64,000 nt of DNA from Orthonyx spaldingii (taxonomy: Eukaryota; Chordata; Aves; Passeriformes; Orthonychidae), in NCBI GenBank assembly GCA_013397795.1, contig VZTJ01002643.1, forward strand, positions 241,389 through 305,388, in the 5' to 3' direction. A model generated the notes under the pieces. That model was not told the origin of the DNA. It saw only the letters and a program-made list of their open reading frames with translations, and made no database searches. Below are positions 48,769-59,699 of this stretch, one piece after another. The position numbers were made by a program, and so were the translations under genes. The first letter of the stretch is position 1. Each line of letters starts with the position of its first letter.

Positions 48769-48843
48769 ATCACAAAGGTTGGAAAAGATCTCCAAAATTG
48801 AGGCCAACCTGTGAATGGTCCTCACATTGTCAACCAGACCAAT
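48769..48843 (-). mobile_element. CR1 LINE 3'-end fragment, left half of a head-to-head pair
   Basis: CACAGAATCACAAAGGTTGG, AAAAGATCTCC, GGCCAACCTG and TTGTCAACCAGACCAATGG match an antisense CR1 of the CAAAGGTTGGAAAAGACC subfamily, with its 3' tip at the left. Confidence 0.88.
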
Positions 48844-48910
48844 GGTTGGACTCATGGTTGGATTCCATCTTGGAGGCCATTTCCAACCTTAACAATTCCA
48901 TGATTCTGGG
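48844..48910 (+). mobile_element. CR1 LINE 3'-end fragment, right half of a head-to-head pair
   Basis: ACTCATGGTTGGATTCCATC, TTGGAGGCCATTTCCAACC and TTAACAATTCCATGATTCTG are the sense CR1 3' end. It directly abuts the antisense copy to its left, so both 3' tips point outward. Confidence 0.88.
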
Positions 48911-49620
48911 AAATATTACAGAAAGCTTGATACACCTTTTCTGTAACACTTCAGTGCAAGTGAAATACAAGATTTGTGTGTTTTCAGGAAGTTTTGAACT
49001 TGTTAATAATTTTCTGTTGATCAGATGGGATAAAACTACCGGAGAGGGGTTTCCTGAGGGAGAAGTTTTCCAGCAGCCAGAATTGGGACATGTAAATACA
49101 CTGTGCACTTGGACATGTGTGGCACAAAGGTGTTTTAGGGAGAAAATGCCACATTATTTGACCTGAGGGGCACTTGTGTGGGTGAAATACATATTCTCAA
49201 AAAAAAATGTGCTACATGATCCCCATTTTCTTTCCTGGAACACTCCCAGAAAATGGAAAGATGTCACGAATTTGAGATTTTGCATATATTGGAGAATTTG
49301 CATAGAATAACTGCAGCTCCTGCTGTAATTCATTGGGTGCCTTCTGTGAACACAGATGTGAGCCCTCGGTGCTCTCAGTAAATTAAAAGAATGAGTGCAA
49401 AATGATAAATCTAAAAAAGTAAAATTAAAAAAAAAAATCAGAGAAAAGCGAGGAAAAATCTGGGCAGGGGGTGAAGAATTTGCCGATGTGCAGGAAGGAA
49501 ATCACTGCAATGAAAGGAAGCAGCTGCTGGAGGGTTGGATCTTCCTTCCAGGCTGGGAGAAAGTTCTTGGAGTCAACTCAGGGCTTTGCTGGGCCACAAC
49601 AAACTTCTCCTGCTTGATTC
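48911..49620. other. Unique non-coding stretch
   Basis: AT-rich, with an A-rich segment at about 49380-49445. Nothing else recognised. Confidence 0.55.
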
Positions 49621-49755
49621 CTGAATCGTGGAATCATTCAGGTTGGAAAGCCCTCCAATATCTTGGAGTTCAACCATTCCCAGCACTGCCAATCCCACCA
49701 CTGCCCCGTGTCCCCCAGTGCCACATCCTCATGGCTCTTAAATCCCACCAGGGAG
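49621..49755 (-). mobile_element. CR1 LINE 3'-end fragment
   Basis: GTGGAATCATTCAGGTTGG, GAGTTCAACCATTCCCAGC, ACTGCCAATCCCACCACTGC and GTCCCCCAGTGCCACATCC are antisense CR1 landmarks. It stops at about TCCCACCAGGG. Confidence 0.9.
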
Positions 49756-50136
49756 GTTGAACAAGGAAGAATTTTGGAGGGAAAGGATATTTAAAAGCTT
49801 GGAGCAGCAATGCAGACTTGGGTATTTAAATGAATTAAAGTCCAGGATCTCCATGTGGCAAAATGGAATTGCCATTTGTTTTCCAAATTGAGCCATACAA
49901 AATTGTTCTCTCAACCACAGGATCCAAAGGAGATGTTTTAGGTCACTTTCCTTTGCCTTTTGAGTTTTTATTTCTTTGTTTTGGTTTGCTTGGGATTTTT
50001 GTTTGTTTGTTTTGTTTTTGTTGTATGTTAAAATTTTATTTGAGTTTTCTAATTTTATTTTATTTTCTCTCCATCCTTTGCCTTTTTGGAAACTCCTGGG
50101 TTTCCATTCAGTTGTCTGTTCTCTAAAACTAGGAGT
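49756..50136. other. Spacer with a T-rich tract
   Basis: T-rich low complexity at about 49963-50080 (TTTG and TTTA types). A frame of 148 codons on the minus strand across it is lysine- and asparagine-rich and composition-driven. Confidence 0.6.
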
Positions 50137-50227
50137 CCTGGAATTACAGAACCCTTTAGGCTGGAAAAAACCCTCTGAGTCCAACCCTTAACCCAGCACT
50201 GCCAATCTGTGTCCCCCAGTGCCACCA
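50137..50227 (-). mobile_element. CR1 LINE 3'-end fragment
   Basis: GGAATTACAGAACCCTTTAG, GCTGGAAAAAACCCTCTGAG, TCCAACCCTTAACCCAGCAC and GTCCCCCAGTGCCACC are antisense CR1 landmarks. Confidence 0.88.
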
Positions 50228-51495
50228 CTTGTTTCCTACCCAAGTTTGGGGGCTTTTCTCAGGACTTTCCCCATCCACTCCATATTTTAGCAAATTGGGA
50301 TGCCCAAAATGCAGCTCAGTGCTCCAGGAGATGCCCCCTCAAGGACACACGAACATCCTTCTCTCTCCTTCCCCCTGACTTTTGATATCGGTTTGAATTT
50401 GTCTGATAAAAAGCTGTCACCACCTGAAGTCACCAAACTGGGGCTGGAGGGAGGAGTTCACACTGGCATTTGGGTGTCAGTAAATATTTAGAAAGGTAAA
50501 AAGGTTAAAAATGGGAATTTTGTGGCTTTGGAGCAGAGGAACAGATGGATTTCTGCTATGGTCTCATTTAGGTCAGGTTCAAGGGAAACCTAATTAACAG
50601 AAATTACAGCAGTTGAGGCTGGTATTAGTGCTGTATTCACAGAAATGATGATTTTTACATTAAAAAATGTAATTATCTGTTCCTGTGAGGCAGTAGAGGA
50701 GCCATAAGAGCTGTCAGAGGGCATTTGGTGTATTTTACCATGGAATTTTATTGTTAAATCTAATTATAATAACAAATTTTTTCAGTGATGGTGAGACTGA
50801 GGGGATTGCTCCTGAAATGAGGAGCAGTGATTCCTATTTAGCAGTCTTCCAAGGAATTTATCTGGGCTTCTTAGGCTTTGTTTTGTGGGCATAGCTGGCA
50901 AAAATAATCCAAGTGGATTTTTCAAATGGGTTATTTTAATTGCGTTTTGAATTGTGGACAACCAGAGACTGAGAATTCAAGATTTAAATTGGCCTTAGAG
51001 ATGAATTAAGCAAAACAAAAATAAAGCTTTGTTAATTCAGAGTGTCTGAGAGGCTTCATAGTTGTTAAGGCAGTTTTAACTAATCCCCTTTAGCTTGATA
51101 TTTCCAGTTAATTTGGATTTATATCTCAGTGTCGCTGTGCTGACAAACCCTGATATAAACCCCATGTTAAAATGAGCTTTTTGTAGGCATAAAGCAGAAT
51201 TTTGTTGTGCATTGCAATGCAATGGCACCACTTTGCTGAAATCCAGAGGGTTTTCCCTCTTGCTGGAATTGTGACAAGGCAAATATTTGTGCTTCGGATG
51301 ATTAATTTTAATTGCTAACAAATAATTTCTAATTAATTGATTTTTGGGGAGCCGATCTTGAAAATTTTTCTTTTCTCTGGAACGAGCTTTACTTTTGTCA
51401 GGCAAGATTCGAAATGCTATCATTTTACTGGGGCGCTGAACATTTTTTAATTTAAAAATATGGCTTTGTACACTCAATCACAGTTTGCCTCATGT

Positions 51496-51610
51496 ACAAA
51501 ACTTTATAAAAATATACCCGGAGAAACAATTTGCAAAACTTTATAAATATCCCTGAAAAAACAATTTACAAAACCTTATAGATAATACACCTTGAGAAAC
51601 AATTTACAAA
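51496..51610. repeat. 35-38 bp minisatellite, 3 copies plus a partial
   Basis: Units start at 51496, 51533, 51568 and 51606 with ACAAAACTTTATA or GCAAAACTTTATA and end with GAGAAACAATTT or a close variant. The spacing is 37, 35 and 38 bp. Confidence 0.88.
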
Positions 51611-54266
51611 CACATTCAAAGCCGACTCTGGTGGAGAGGTGTGGTCTGAAAAGCTGTAGAAAAGCTCAGCTCGTGCTCGTGCTGGGTCTGAACCTGTTCA
51701 GAAAAAGCAAAGTCACGTCCTGGGTGGCATTTAATGATTTTGTCATTGTTTTGACATTGCTGTCGCCGTTGTTTATTTATCCAACCTGCCTGAGGCACCG
51801 GAGCTCGTTGGGAGCTCGGGAGCCTTTGACGTGCGAAGTTCTCCCAGGAACAGATTTGGAGCCAAGGATGGATCATGGGCTTGCTGGGCTCCGTGACAAA
51901 GGATGATCCATGGGGATGAGCTTCCCCATTTATATTTCTGTGGAGATGGTCAAGGTGATGGAATTAGCTGGGAAATATCCGTAACAGCTCATCGGGGATC
52001 TAAAGACCTTTGCGCTTAAAGATTTTTCAGTTCATTAAGAAATCAAAGTAAGTAAAAGTTAACTACTAAATAATCACTGACTTTTGAAGACAATTTGCCA
52101 TCAAATTAAGTCGGATATTGAGAGGGAAGGACTCTCTCGCACTTGAACTCCTATAAAAGCACTTTTGAGAGACGTTTTTCCTCCCCCAGTGAGCAGCACA
52201 TGTTCAGATTTAACCAGGTGATGCTTCCACCCTGGAATATCAGCTGGGTGCCCTAGAAAAGTTTGCCAATCATCTTCCCACTTGATCTTTGGGGATAAAT
52301 TGGGAAGTGCTATTTTCCCTGTGTTTCATGTGGAAGGGGAGACAAGGGAGTTCAAAGATATGAGATGGTTCCTATGGTTTTTCTGGCTCTCATTTATTCC
52401 TTTGAAATTCCAAAGTCTTCTCTTCAGTGGAAGAGTTTGGGAGCTCTGTTTTCCAGCAGTGACCATGAGAAAAGAGGCAATTTAGGGTCAGATATTTTCG
52501 CAGCTCATGATAAATTGGTAGCAAGTTCAGGGTGAAGCTCTTTGACTTCAGCACAATCTCTTAAGGTGTGGTAAATTTGGCAATTTTCCTAAATTTAGAC
52601 TAACAGGACTTCAATATCTTGGAGTAAATTTCACTTCTTAAATATTTACAATTGCTCTTAGCACCTGAGTAACTGAGCTGCTACTGCCTGAACAAAATTA
52701 AATGTCAACTAAAACAAGTGTCATTGTTTAACGGCATGAAAGGGACCTGACTATGGCTCAGGAATTTCTGGGTATTGATGTTCTAGTTAGAAGATTTAGT
52801 TGCTACCCCTCCATTAATTATTGCCACTCTTCTTGAGATAATATTAGAATTTCCATCTCACCCAACTACAGTTTTACTTCAATTCTTGGCCTTTTTTTTT
52901 TTTTCACATAATAAACTTCATTAGTGAGTAGGGTTTAGCCCGAGTTTTTATGTAGCTGATCAAAACTGAAGCACGTCAGCCACGAGCCCCTAAAAACGCT
53001 GGAATGGGAATGTTTACGGACTTCTGACAGATACTGAGCTGTTGATTGCAGAGATATTTTTATGAGTGAGTAGCAAATGTTTCTGGAGAGATCATTTACA
53101 GTGAGGCTGCTCTGATTGAGTTATTTGCTGCATTTCTGTGGCGCTTTTTTTTTTGTTTTGTTTGTTTTCTCCAAGGGAAGTCATAATAAAAGATGAGTCT
53201 GAAAATAGGCCTCGTGTCTGGTGGTTATGGATGCGCTGCTATAAATAGTGGGACTTCTGGGGGCTTTTTGGATGTCACAATGAAATCAATCTTGGGATAA
53301 TTATGCTACTCTGAAGGAGCTGGAACATCAGCTTAGTCTTTTATGTGTGAATAGATAGGAATAGCTTTATTGATAGTACAGTAATGGGACATTATGAAAA
53401 GTGTTCAGCATCTTGCCTAAGTGTGGAAGTGCCTATAAGTGTAACAGAAATTCAAATTTGATCTGATCCCAACAGCTTTTCCATAGGTGGGGGTCGTGCT
53501 TTGTCTCTACCACCAAGAGTGTAAGAAAATGCAGTTTTTTATCATCATGCAAGCAGCAATCAAAAAATTTTAACATTTTTGTTTCCTTTTGGAGAGAAAT
53601 GAAGTGTGAATGACACTTTTTTCTATCTACTTTCTCCCCTTTTACCAATACAGCTGTTAAAAATCTCAGTATGGGTTTTTAGAGAGTACTCTGCTTATGT
53701 GTGGTCTGAGTCTTGTGTGCCTCATGTGAAGTTTTCACACCAAAACAATTATTAAATTATGAGGAGCTTTTTTTGGTTAAAAAAACCCCCAATAATCATA
53801 GATCAAATTTAGAATCTGAATCTCCTAGGATTAAGAAAGGACTTGCACATAAAAACTGTTAATATTTGCTTTAAAGAGAAGATAAGTTTTGGGAACTCCA
53901 GGTAAAATTTCTCCACTAAAAATATGGGAAGAAGTTTTGTTTTCCTGCTTAGCTATGCTCTGGAGTTGGGTGCTAACAGAGGGAAAAGCGGTTCCTTGTT
54001 AATATTCTAATTTATTTTCTAATTCTGCTCCAAGGGTATTGGGTCTGCATAGTACAGGGCAGTTGTACATGAAAAGCTGGGAAAGATAATAGAAGGGCTG
54101 GAAAGAAAATCCTTTTGTGGGTGCTTCTAAGTCATTCCCACGGTTGGAATTGTAGAGGTTCCTCCTTGGGCCAGTCTGGCTGAAGTCACTCAAATATTTG
54201 GGTGCCTCCCAGGAGCTGTAATCGCTGATTTTACAGCAGAGAAACCATTAATCCATTTCCCTGCCT

Positions 54267-54312
54267 TATGTACATACGGGTTTTATGTACATACGGGTTT
54301 TATGTACATACA
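54267..54312. repeat. 17-bp tandem repeat, 2.7 copies
   Basis: TATGTACATACGGGTTT is repeated perfectly twice and then partly (TATGTACATACAG). Perfect identity suggests recent expansion and possible length polymorphism. Confidence 0.9.
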
Positions 54313-55360
54313 GATTCAAGTAGAGTGAAGGCTTCAGTTGAAAGCTCAAAAATGACTTTTTGAACACCTTCATGGCTATTAAAATACGAGCATTTGAGTC
54401 CAGCCCTATCTATGGACAAGTTATAAATAGGTTCTGGTGAGAAAATGATTTGTCACCAGCAATTATTAAAAACTTTCCCGGTAACTCCAAGTTATAACCT
54501 CCTTCTTAAAAACAGAGAGGGCTGAATTATTATTTTAGGTTTCATCTGGGTCATTTTCAAACATGAATAAAACATTTCCCTTGCACAAATCATTCATCTC
54601 CACGAAACCTTCTGGAAGGGTTGCAGAAATGACCAGCAGAGGTGAAGATGTTCATGCAGATTTTGTGGTGATGGAAAGGCTTTTTTAGAAACAAGGGGAG
54701 AAAGCAGGGTGTGAGAAGAAATCCATCACTGGGAGGTGGAGAAATGAAGTGCTTTACTCAAATGGCACCACGACTGAATGAGTCAGGGTCTGAAGGCTTA
54801 TTTCCAACAAAATATGTTCACCCAGCTATTAAGAGTGTCCTCATGAGGAATTCCTGCTGTGTGAGACATCACTCACAGGCCAATCTCCTGGCTGGATTGA
54901 AATTGCTGGGGTGAAAAGGTGATTTAAAGTCTACAGTGATTGTTACTGGATTATACATCAGGGCACATTGAAATGGCAAAGCTTTATTGTCTGATACTGC
55001 ATTTCAAAATTGGTATTGAGTTAAATCACGTTGGTTAGTCATAAATCACAGGTGAAAAATGAATATACACAGCTTCTTATTGCTGTGGCTTTGTTTGTGG
55101 CTTTTTGCACTAATTCCTGCTTAAAATTAAGCTCTGGCTGCTGGGAAAGGGAATCACAAACCCATCAGTGCCTGTAAGGAGCTGACAGGAGCAGTGTTTT
55201 GGGGGAGCTGCTCCAAATATTTGTGAGTGGGCGCTGGCTCCGCAAAAATCATGGAGGAATAATTTGTAATCAGAAGATTTGACCGCAGAGCTCATCTCTG
55301 AATGCTTAATTACTTGATCTGAGGGGCATTTTGGGGGGAATAAATCAGAAAGTTGTGCAC

Positions 55361-55513
55361 TCGGACACTTCCAGGGATGGGGCAGCCACAGCTTCTCTGG
55401 GCACGCTGTGCCAGGGCCTTGCCACCCTCACAGGGAAGAATTTCTTCCCAATATCCCATCTATCCCTGTCCTCTGGCAGTGGGAAGCCACCCCCCTTGTC
55501 CTGGCACTCCATG
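55361..55513 (-). mobile_element. CR1 LINE fragment lacking its 3' end
   Basis: CGGACACTTCCAGGGATGG, GCAGCCACAGCTTCTCTGGG, GCCACCCTCACAGGGAAGAA, TTTCTTCCCAATATCCCATC and CTTGTCCTGGCACTCCATG follow antisense CR1 order. The 3' portion is absent at its left edge. Confidence 0.94.
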
Positions 55514-58500
55514 AACAATAAAACTTCATTGAAAAATCAATTAACCAATGTCATCACTATTCAGCAAAACTCTGGACATCTGAAGACACAGGCCCAGAGC
55601 AGGAAGCCTTCCTGCAGGCCTGGGGCTTGTTCTGGCTACTTTTTAACTTCTTAGGCAAAAACAAAGTAAGAAAAACAAGTTTGTGAAGGAAGATTTCATA
55701 TTTTTTCCTTTTACATTCTAGCTTCTTGAAGTATCAGGTCAAAATTCAAAAGTCTTCCCCTCAGGTTTTTATGTATTTACTCTTGTGGCCACCGTGCAGG
55801 TTTTGGTAGCACTAAAAAGAGGTTTTTCTGTAAGAATGGGGTTTCACACCTGACTGCAATAATGAGTCCTAAAGTCCACAAAGAAACTCCCCTTGCAATT
55901 AATTGGAGTTTTATTATTTCTCTGTATGTTATTTCTTTTGGGCTTTAGAGGATTAATTTACAGGAGGTGTCTGAATCGCTACAGAAATGCTGATTGTACT
56001 GAAATTACCTTAAATGAGTCAGGAAAAAAGAGATTTTACAGTCAAGCTCTCCCTGCTCCTTTTCCTTTGAAAGTACTCCCTGCTTTTTCACATGTTGTGT
56101 GTCCCTTAAAAATATTCGAATTCTAGACGATTTTTGGAGTTCCAGAAAGTTTTGATCCATCTCGATTTGGTTTGATTTTACATGTTTGGCAGAACTATGG
56201 TATGCAATCGGTATCTAAATATCTGTTAAATGAAAGTTTGGGGTTAGGAACTGCAGTAAATTCCATGGGAATGAGCTGAACTGGGAAGCACCCACAGGCA
56301 CCAACTTCTGGTGTTGATTTCATCTGGGTTTTTCAGCCATTACTCCAGCAACTTCAACACTTTAAACTGTTTGTCATGGCTTTTTGCGTTCAAAAAATGA
56401 CTTTTTGTTTGGATTTATGACTTTTTACACAGATATGTGTCGGTGGTGTGTACATATGGGATACCAGGATCTCCTGGCCATCCTGAGGTGTATTCCATGA
56501 TTTGTAGTGTGACAGGGAAGCGCTTCCCATCAGCGTGGCTCAGCTGGCAAAACCAAATCAGTTTTACAGCCTGAAATCGTAATTCAAGCCCGTCATTCCA
56601 AACGGTGTTTTTGACATTTCCATTATTCCCGGTGTCAGCCGCTACATTTTGGATAATTGCTGTGTGTTTATGGAAGCATTGCTCTGGAAAACCCGGGAAG
56701 CTGGAGTCCATAGCAGCCAATTAACACCACTTAGCAGCTGTTAAAGGGGATAATTGCCTGATGTTAGCATCACCTAACGTTATGTTTAATGCTAATTATG
56801 CCCAATTTGCTCTCCCTAAACTCTCCCGGCTCCAGGTATGTTTCCAAACGCGAGAACAGCAATGTTTGTGTTGGTGCCAGCTGCACGCTGCAGTTTTGGA
56901 GGCTTCTGTGGCTGCGCTGGTGGATCCGAGCGGAATATTCCTGGCTGGAGGATCTTCCCCCAGCGCATGGCACGGGTGCTTCCTCAGTGGAGATGTTGTG
57001 GTGTCGCATTGCTCCACTCCCTGGGGGTTTCTTGGTAGGGTTGGAAAATCAGAGGAAAACAATCCATAAAAACTTCCACAGCTCAGCAGATTTGTTAAAT
57101 TTTTTGTTCATGCGTTTTCCGGGAAATTGGTGCAACAGAGTAATTGCCACCCTTTAAAATGAGGTTTATCCTGTATCCATAATCCTGTTCACTCGAAACT
57201 TCTTGGAGAATTGCAAGATTATATCTATAATTTTTCTTTTAAATCCGGCTTCTTGATGGTTTCTGTGAATTCCAGAACATGTTTTTTTTGTTTGTTTTTT
57301 TAAAAGAAGCATTTTAGATTTATTTGCTCCATAACCTCCTCCTAACAGCAGTCTAAATTTTTCCAATTTATATAAATGACTCGTTCCTCAGCTTCTCTAC
57401 AGTTTCATAAACCGAATAAAGCAGCATAAATTACCCATTTAGGAAAGGTCTTATTGAATGTTAACATTTTACATCCAGGATCAAATTGAAATAATTGCCT
57501 GAAAGGAAAACGTCTAAAACAAATGATGGGCATTGAAAATAGAAATCATAGTTTCAAATAAAAATAGATAGAGAGCCCTTCAGAAGCTGTGGAAAATGAA
57601 TGGCTGGTTTAGTTGGGAAGTGGGGATTTATTAGCTTGTGTAGATTGTGATGAAAGATATCTGTGATAATAATTGGTCTCATTTTGGGAAAATCAGACAG
57701 TCCATTAAAACTGCTGCACACAATGATCACAGGAATACTAATCTGGCTTGCAAATTCCTGTGATTTTTAGCACTCCCCAAGCCAGTGTAAATTCCAGCCA
57801 AGAGAGGATAATTCAGGTCATCCAGAGTCTTTTGTTTGTACGTCTCTGCATCCCTGGGAAGATTCTTGTGTGTGAGTGGATGTTGCAATCCCTCTGTGCC
57901 GGGGATTTGAGACCCTCCTGAGGCTCCAAGTGCAGGCAGGGAGATACCAGGAGTTGTTGTGGAGTATTTACAATTAATTTTGGGGTGAAATAACACAGAA
58001 CATGGAGTCTGCCTTCCCAAGCAGTGCCTGACCAAAACCCAGCCCGTGTACAGAGCAGGATGAGCTGTCTGAGTTCCTTGAGGCAGGAAAGCAGAGCTGG
58101 AATCGCCAGTTAGGGCACAGGGAAATAAAGTTTTCCTTTGTGCCTTTAGAGATATAAAAATAATGCAGAGAGATGTGAATAAAATATATGTGCTTTGTTT
58201 TGAGGACAGAAAGAGGTAAAAGTGTTACTATTATGGAAAATAGAAGTTGAGGTGGAAATGCTTCATTGGCACCAATTTCCTGTAGGTTTGATAGAGACAG
58301 GAAAACACTTTCAATCTTTTCAGTCATGATTGATATCAATCATCTAAATATGCAATTACCCAGGTATACAATTAATCAAAACACTGAGATATGAACAGAG
58401 TATCATTATTTAATTTCACCAATAAGTGCCTCGACAGAATCTGTTCTTGAAAGATTTTTTTTTCAACACAGCCTTCAGAATTGGTTTCAAAATAAGAAAT

Positions 58501-59628
58501 GATCTCCCATATGGAGTCGTTTGTGAACATGTTGCTGGTTTGAAGTGTGGGATTACTGAAGCCTTTGGGTGTTGCATCTCCTGCAGCAATAAAGGAACGG
58601 GAACCTGTGGAGCCAGACGGAAAAATGTACAGGGGGAAAGTCCAAGTGAAAAAGTGTGTGAAGTTGAAAAAGTTGCCCACTTTTCTACATTTTTTTGCAC
58701 TGATTTATAAACTGCTTTAACAGTGATTTATACATCTTTGTGCCTTTTCATTCTGACCAAAGAAAAGGAGTTTGTTGCCCTTCCAGTTTTTGAGCTCTGC
58801 TGTGGGTGGAGAAGTGATTTTTATGTTGTTCTTGGTGCCAGGGAGAGAATTTTGTGTGTAAAATGAACAGTGAACAAAGAATGACTTTGGTAGGTGGAAT
58901 TTTGTAAAGCAGTTTGATGGCTTTTGAAGATTCTTTGTCATCCTTGGAGCATCACTTTCTATGAGAGTGTGTGATTTTGATGTTCATATTTTCAGGGCCC
59001 AGCCTGAGCTTATACTTTCCCCCTGCTCCTCTCCTTCCTGATGTGGAGTGCTGTTAGGATTTCCCAGGGCCTTCTGTTTATGAAATGCAGAGCACATCTG
59101 AATCTTTCATCACAATTAAGATTGAGTTGTGCCTTATCTCTCTTTCCCCTACATCTGGTGGATTTGCAGGTGAGTGTATTTCTTTCCTGGGTAGTGTAGA
59201 AATTGGAAGGGTTTTATTTTTAGTGAAAATCCAGATTAACTCCAGCGTAAGGCCAGCTCGTATCTCTGATGTAAAAAGTGAACTAGGATGGAATTGATTT
59301 CTGGTTTTGCAGTAAACAGCATCATAAAACAGAGGTGAAATGGAGAAGGGTGAAGTGCCTACATGAAAATATCTCTGTGTGTGTAAAGGCTTCCAGTGGT
59401 CTGAGATAAATAGACACAACTCATAGGAAATATTCCCAAATTTGAACAAATTTGAACAGGATTACAACACAAGGGACAATTCTGCAGCCACGTCTGAAGG
59501 ACTGAACAAAGGAAACTTCCTTTGAAAAGCAGGAAGAGGGGTTGGGACTGCAGCTTTGATTTCCTGGAGGTGGCATGGAGGTGTCCCAAACCTGCTTGGA
59601 TCAAATCCTGATCCCTCTGATTCCCCAG
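55514..59628. other. Unique non-coding stretch with an 18-bp palindrome
   Basis: No repeat family is recognised. A perfect palindrome lies at 58326-58343. Frames of up to 123 codons on both strands carry no recognised domain. Confidence 0.5.
58326..58343. repeat. Perfect 18-bp palindrome with PBX/HOX-like sites
   Basis: ATGATTGATATCAATCAT is its own reverse complement. Each half carries TGATTGAT, a PBX-HOX type composite core. Chance is not excluded in AT-rich DNA. Confidence 0.85.
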
Positions 59629-59699
59629 CCCTGCTTGCACAGGGTGAGCAGACAACTCCCAAAGGTCCCATCCAGCCTAAGGCATTTTGTGACTCTGGG
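59629..59699 (+). mobile_element. CR1 LINE 3'-end fragment
   Basis: TGCTTGCACAGGGTGAGCAG, ACAACTCCCAAAGGTCCC, ATCCAGCCTAAGGCATTTTG and TGACTCTGG match a sense CR1 end (TCCCAAAGGTCCC, TTCCAACCTAAGCC, ATTCTGTGATTC) with moderate divergence. Confidence 0.7.

Larger units (their letters stand above)
50228..55360. other. Unique AT-rich stretch with two minisatellites
   Basis: It contains three-copy tandem repeats at 51496-51610 and 54267-54312, a T13 tract (52892-52904) and a somewhat CpG-retaining block at about 51620-51850. No repeat family or exon is recognised. Confidence 0.5.

Noticed and set aside
51496..51610. Regularly spaced repeats suggesting a CRISPR-like array
   Set aside because: Units are directly tandem with no unique spacers, and the DNA is avian; it is a minisatellite.
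58426..58710. Plus-strand cysteine-containing frame of 94 codons
   Set aside because: Cysteine spacing fits no family I know and length is within chance for this DNA.
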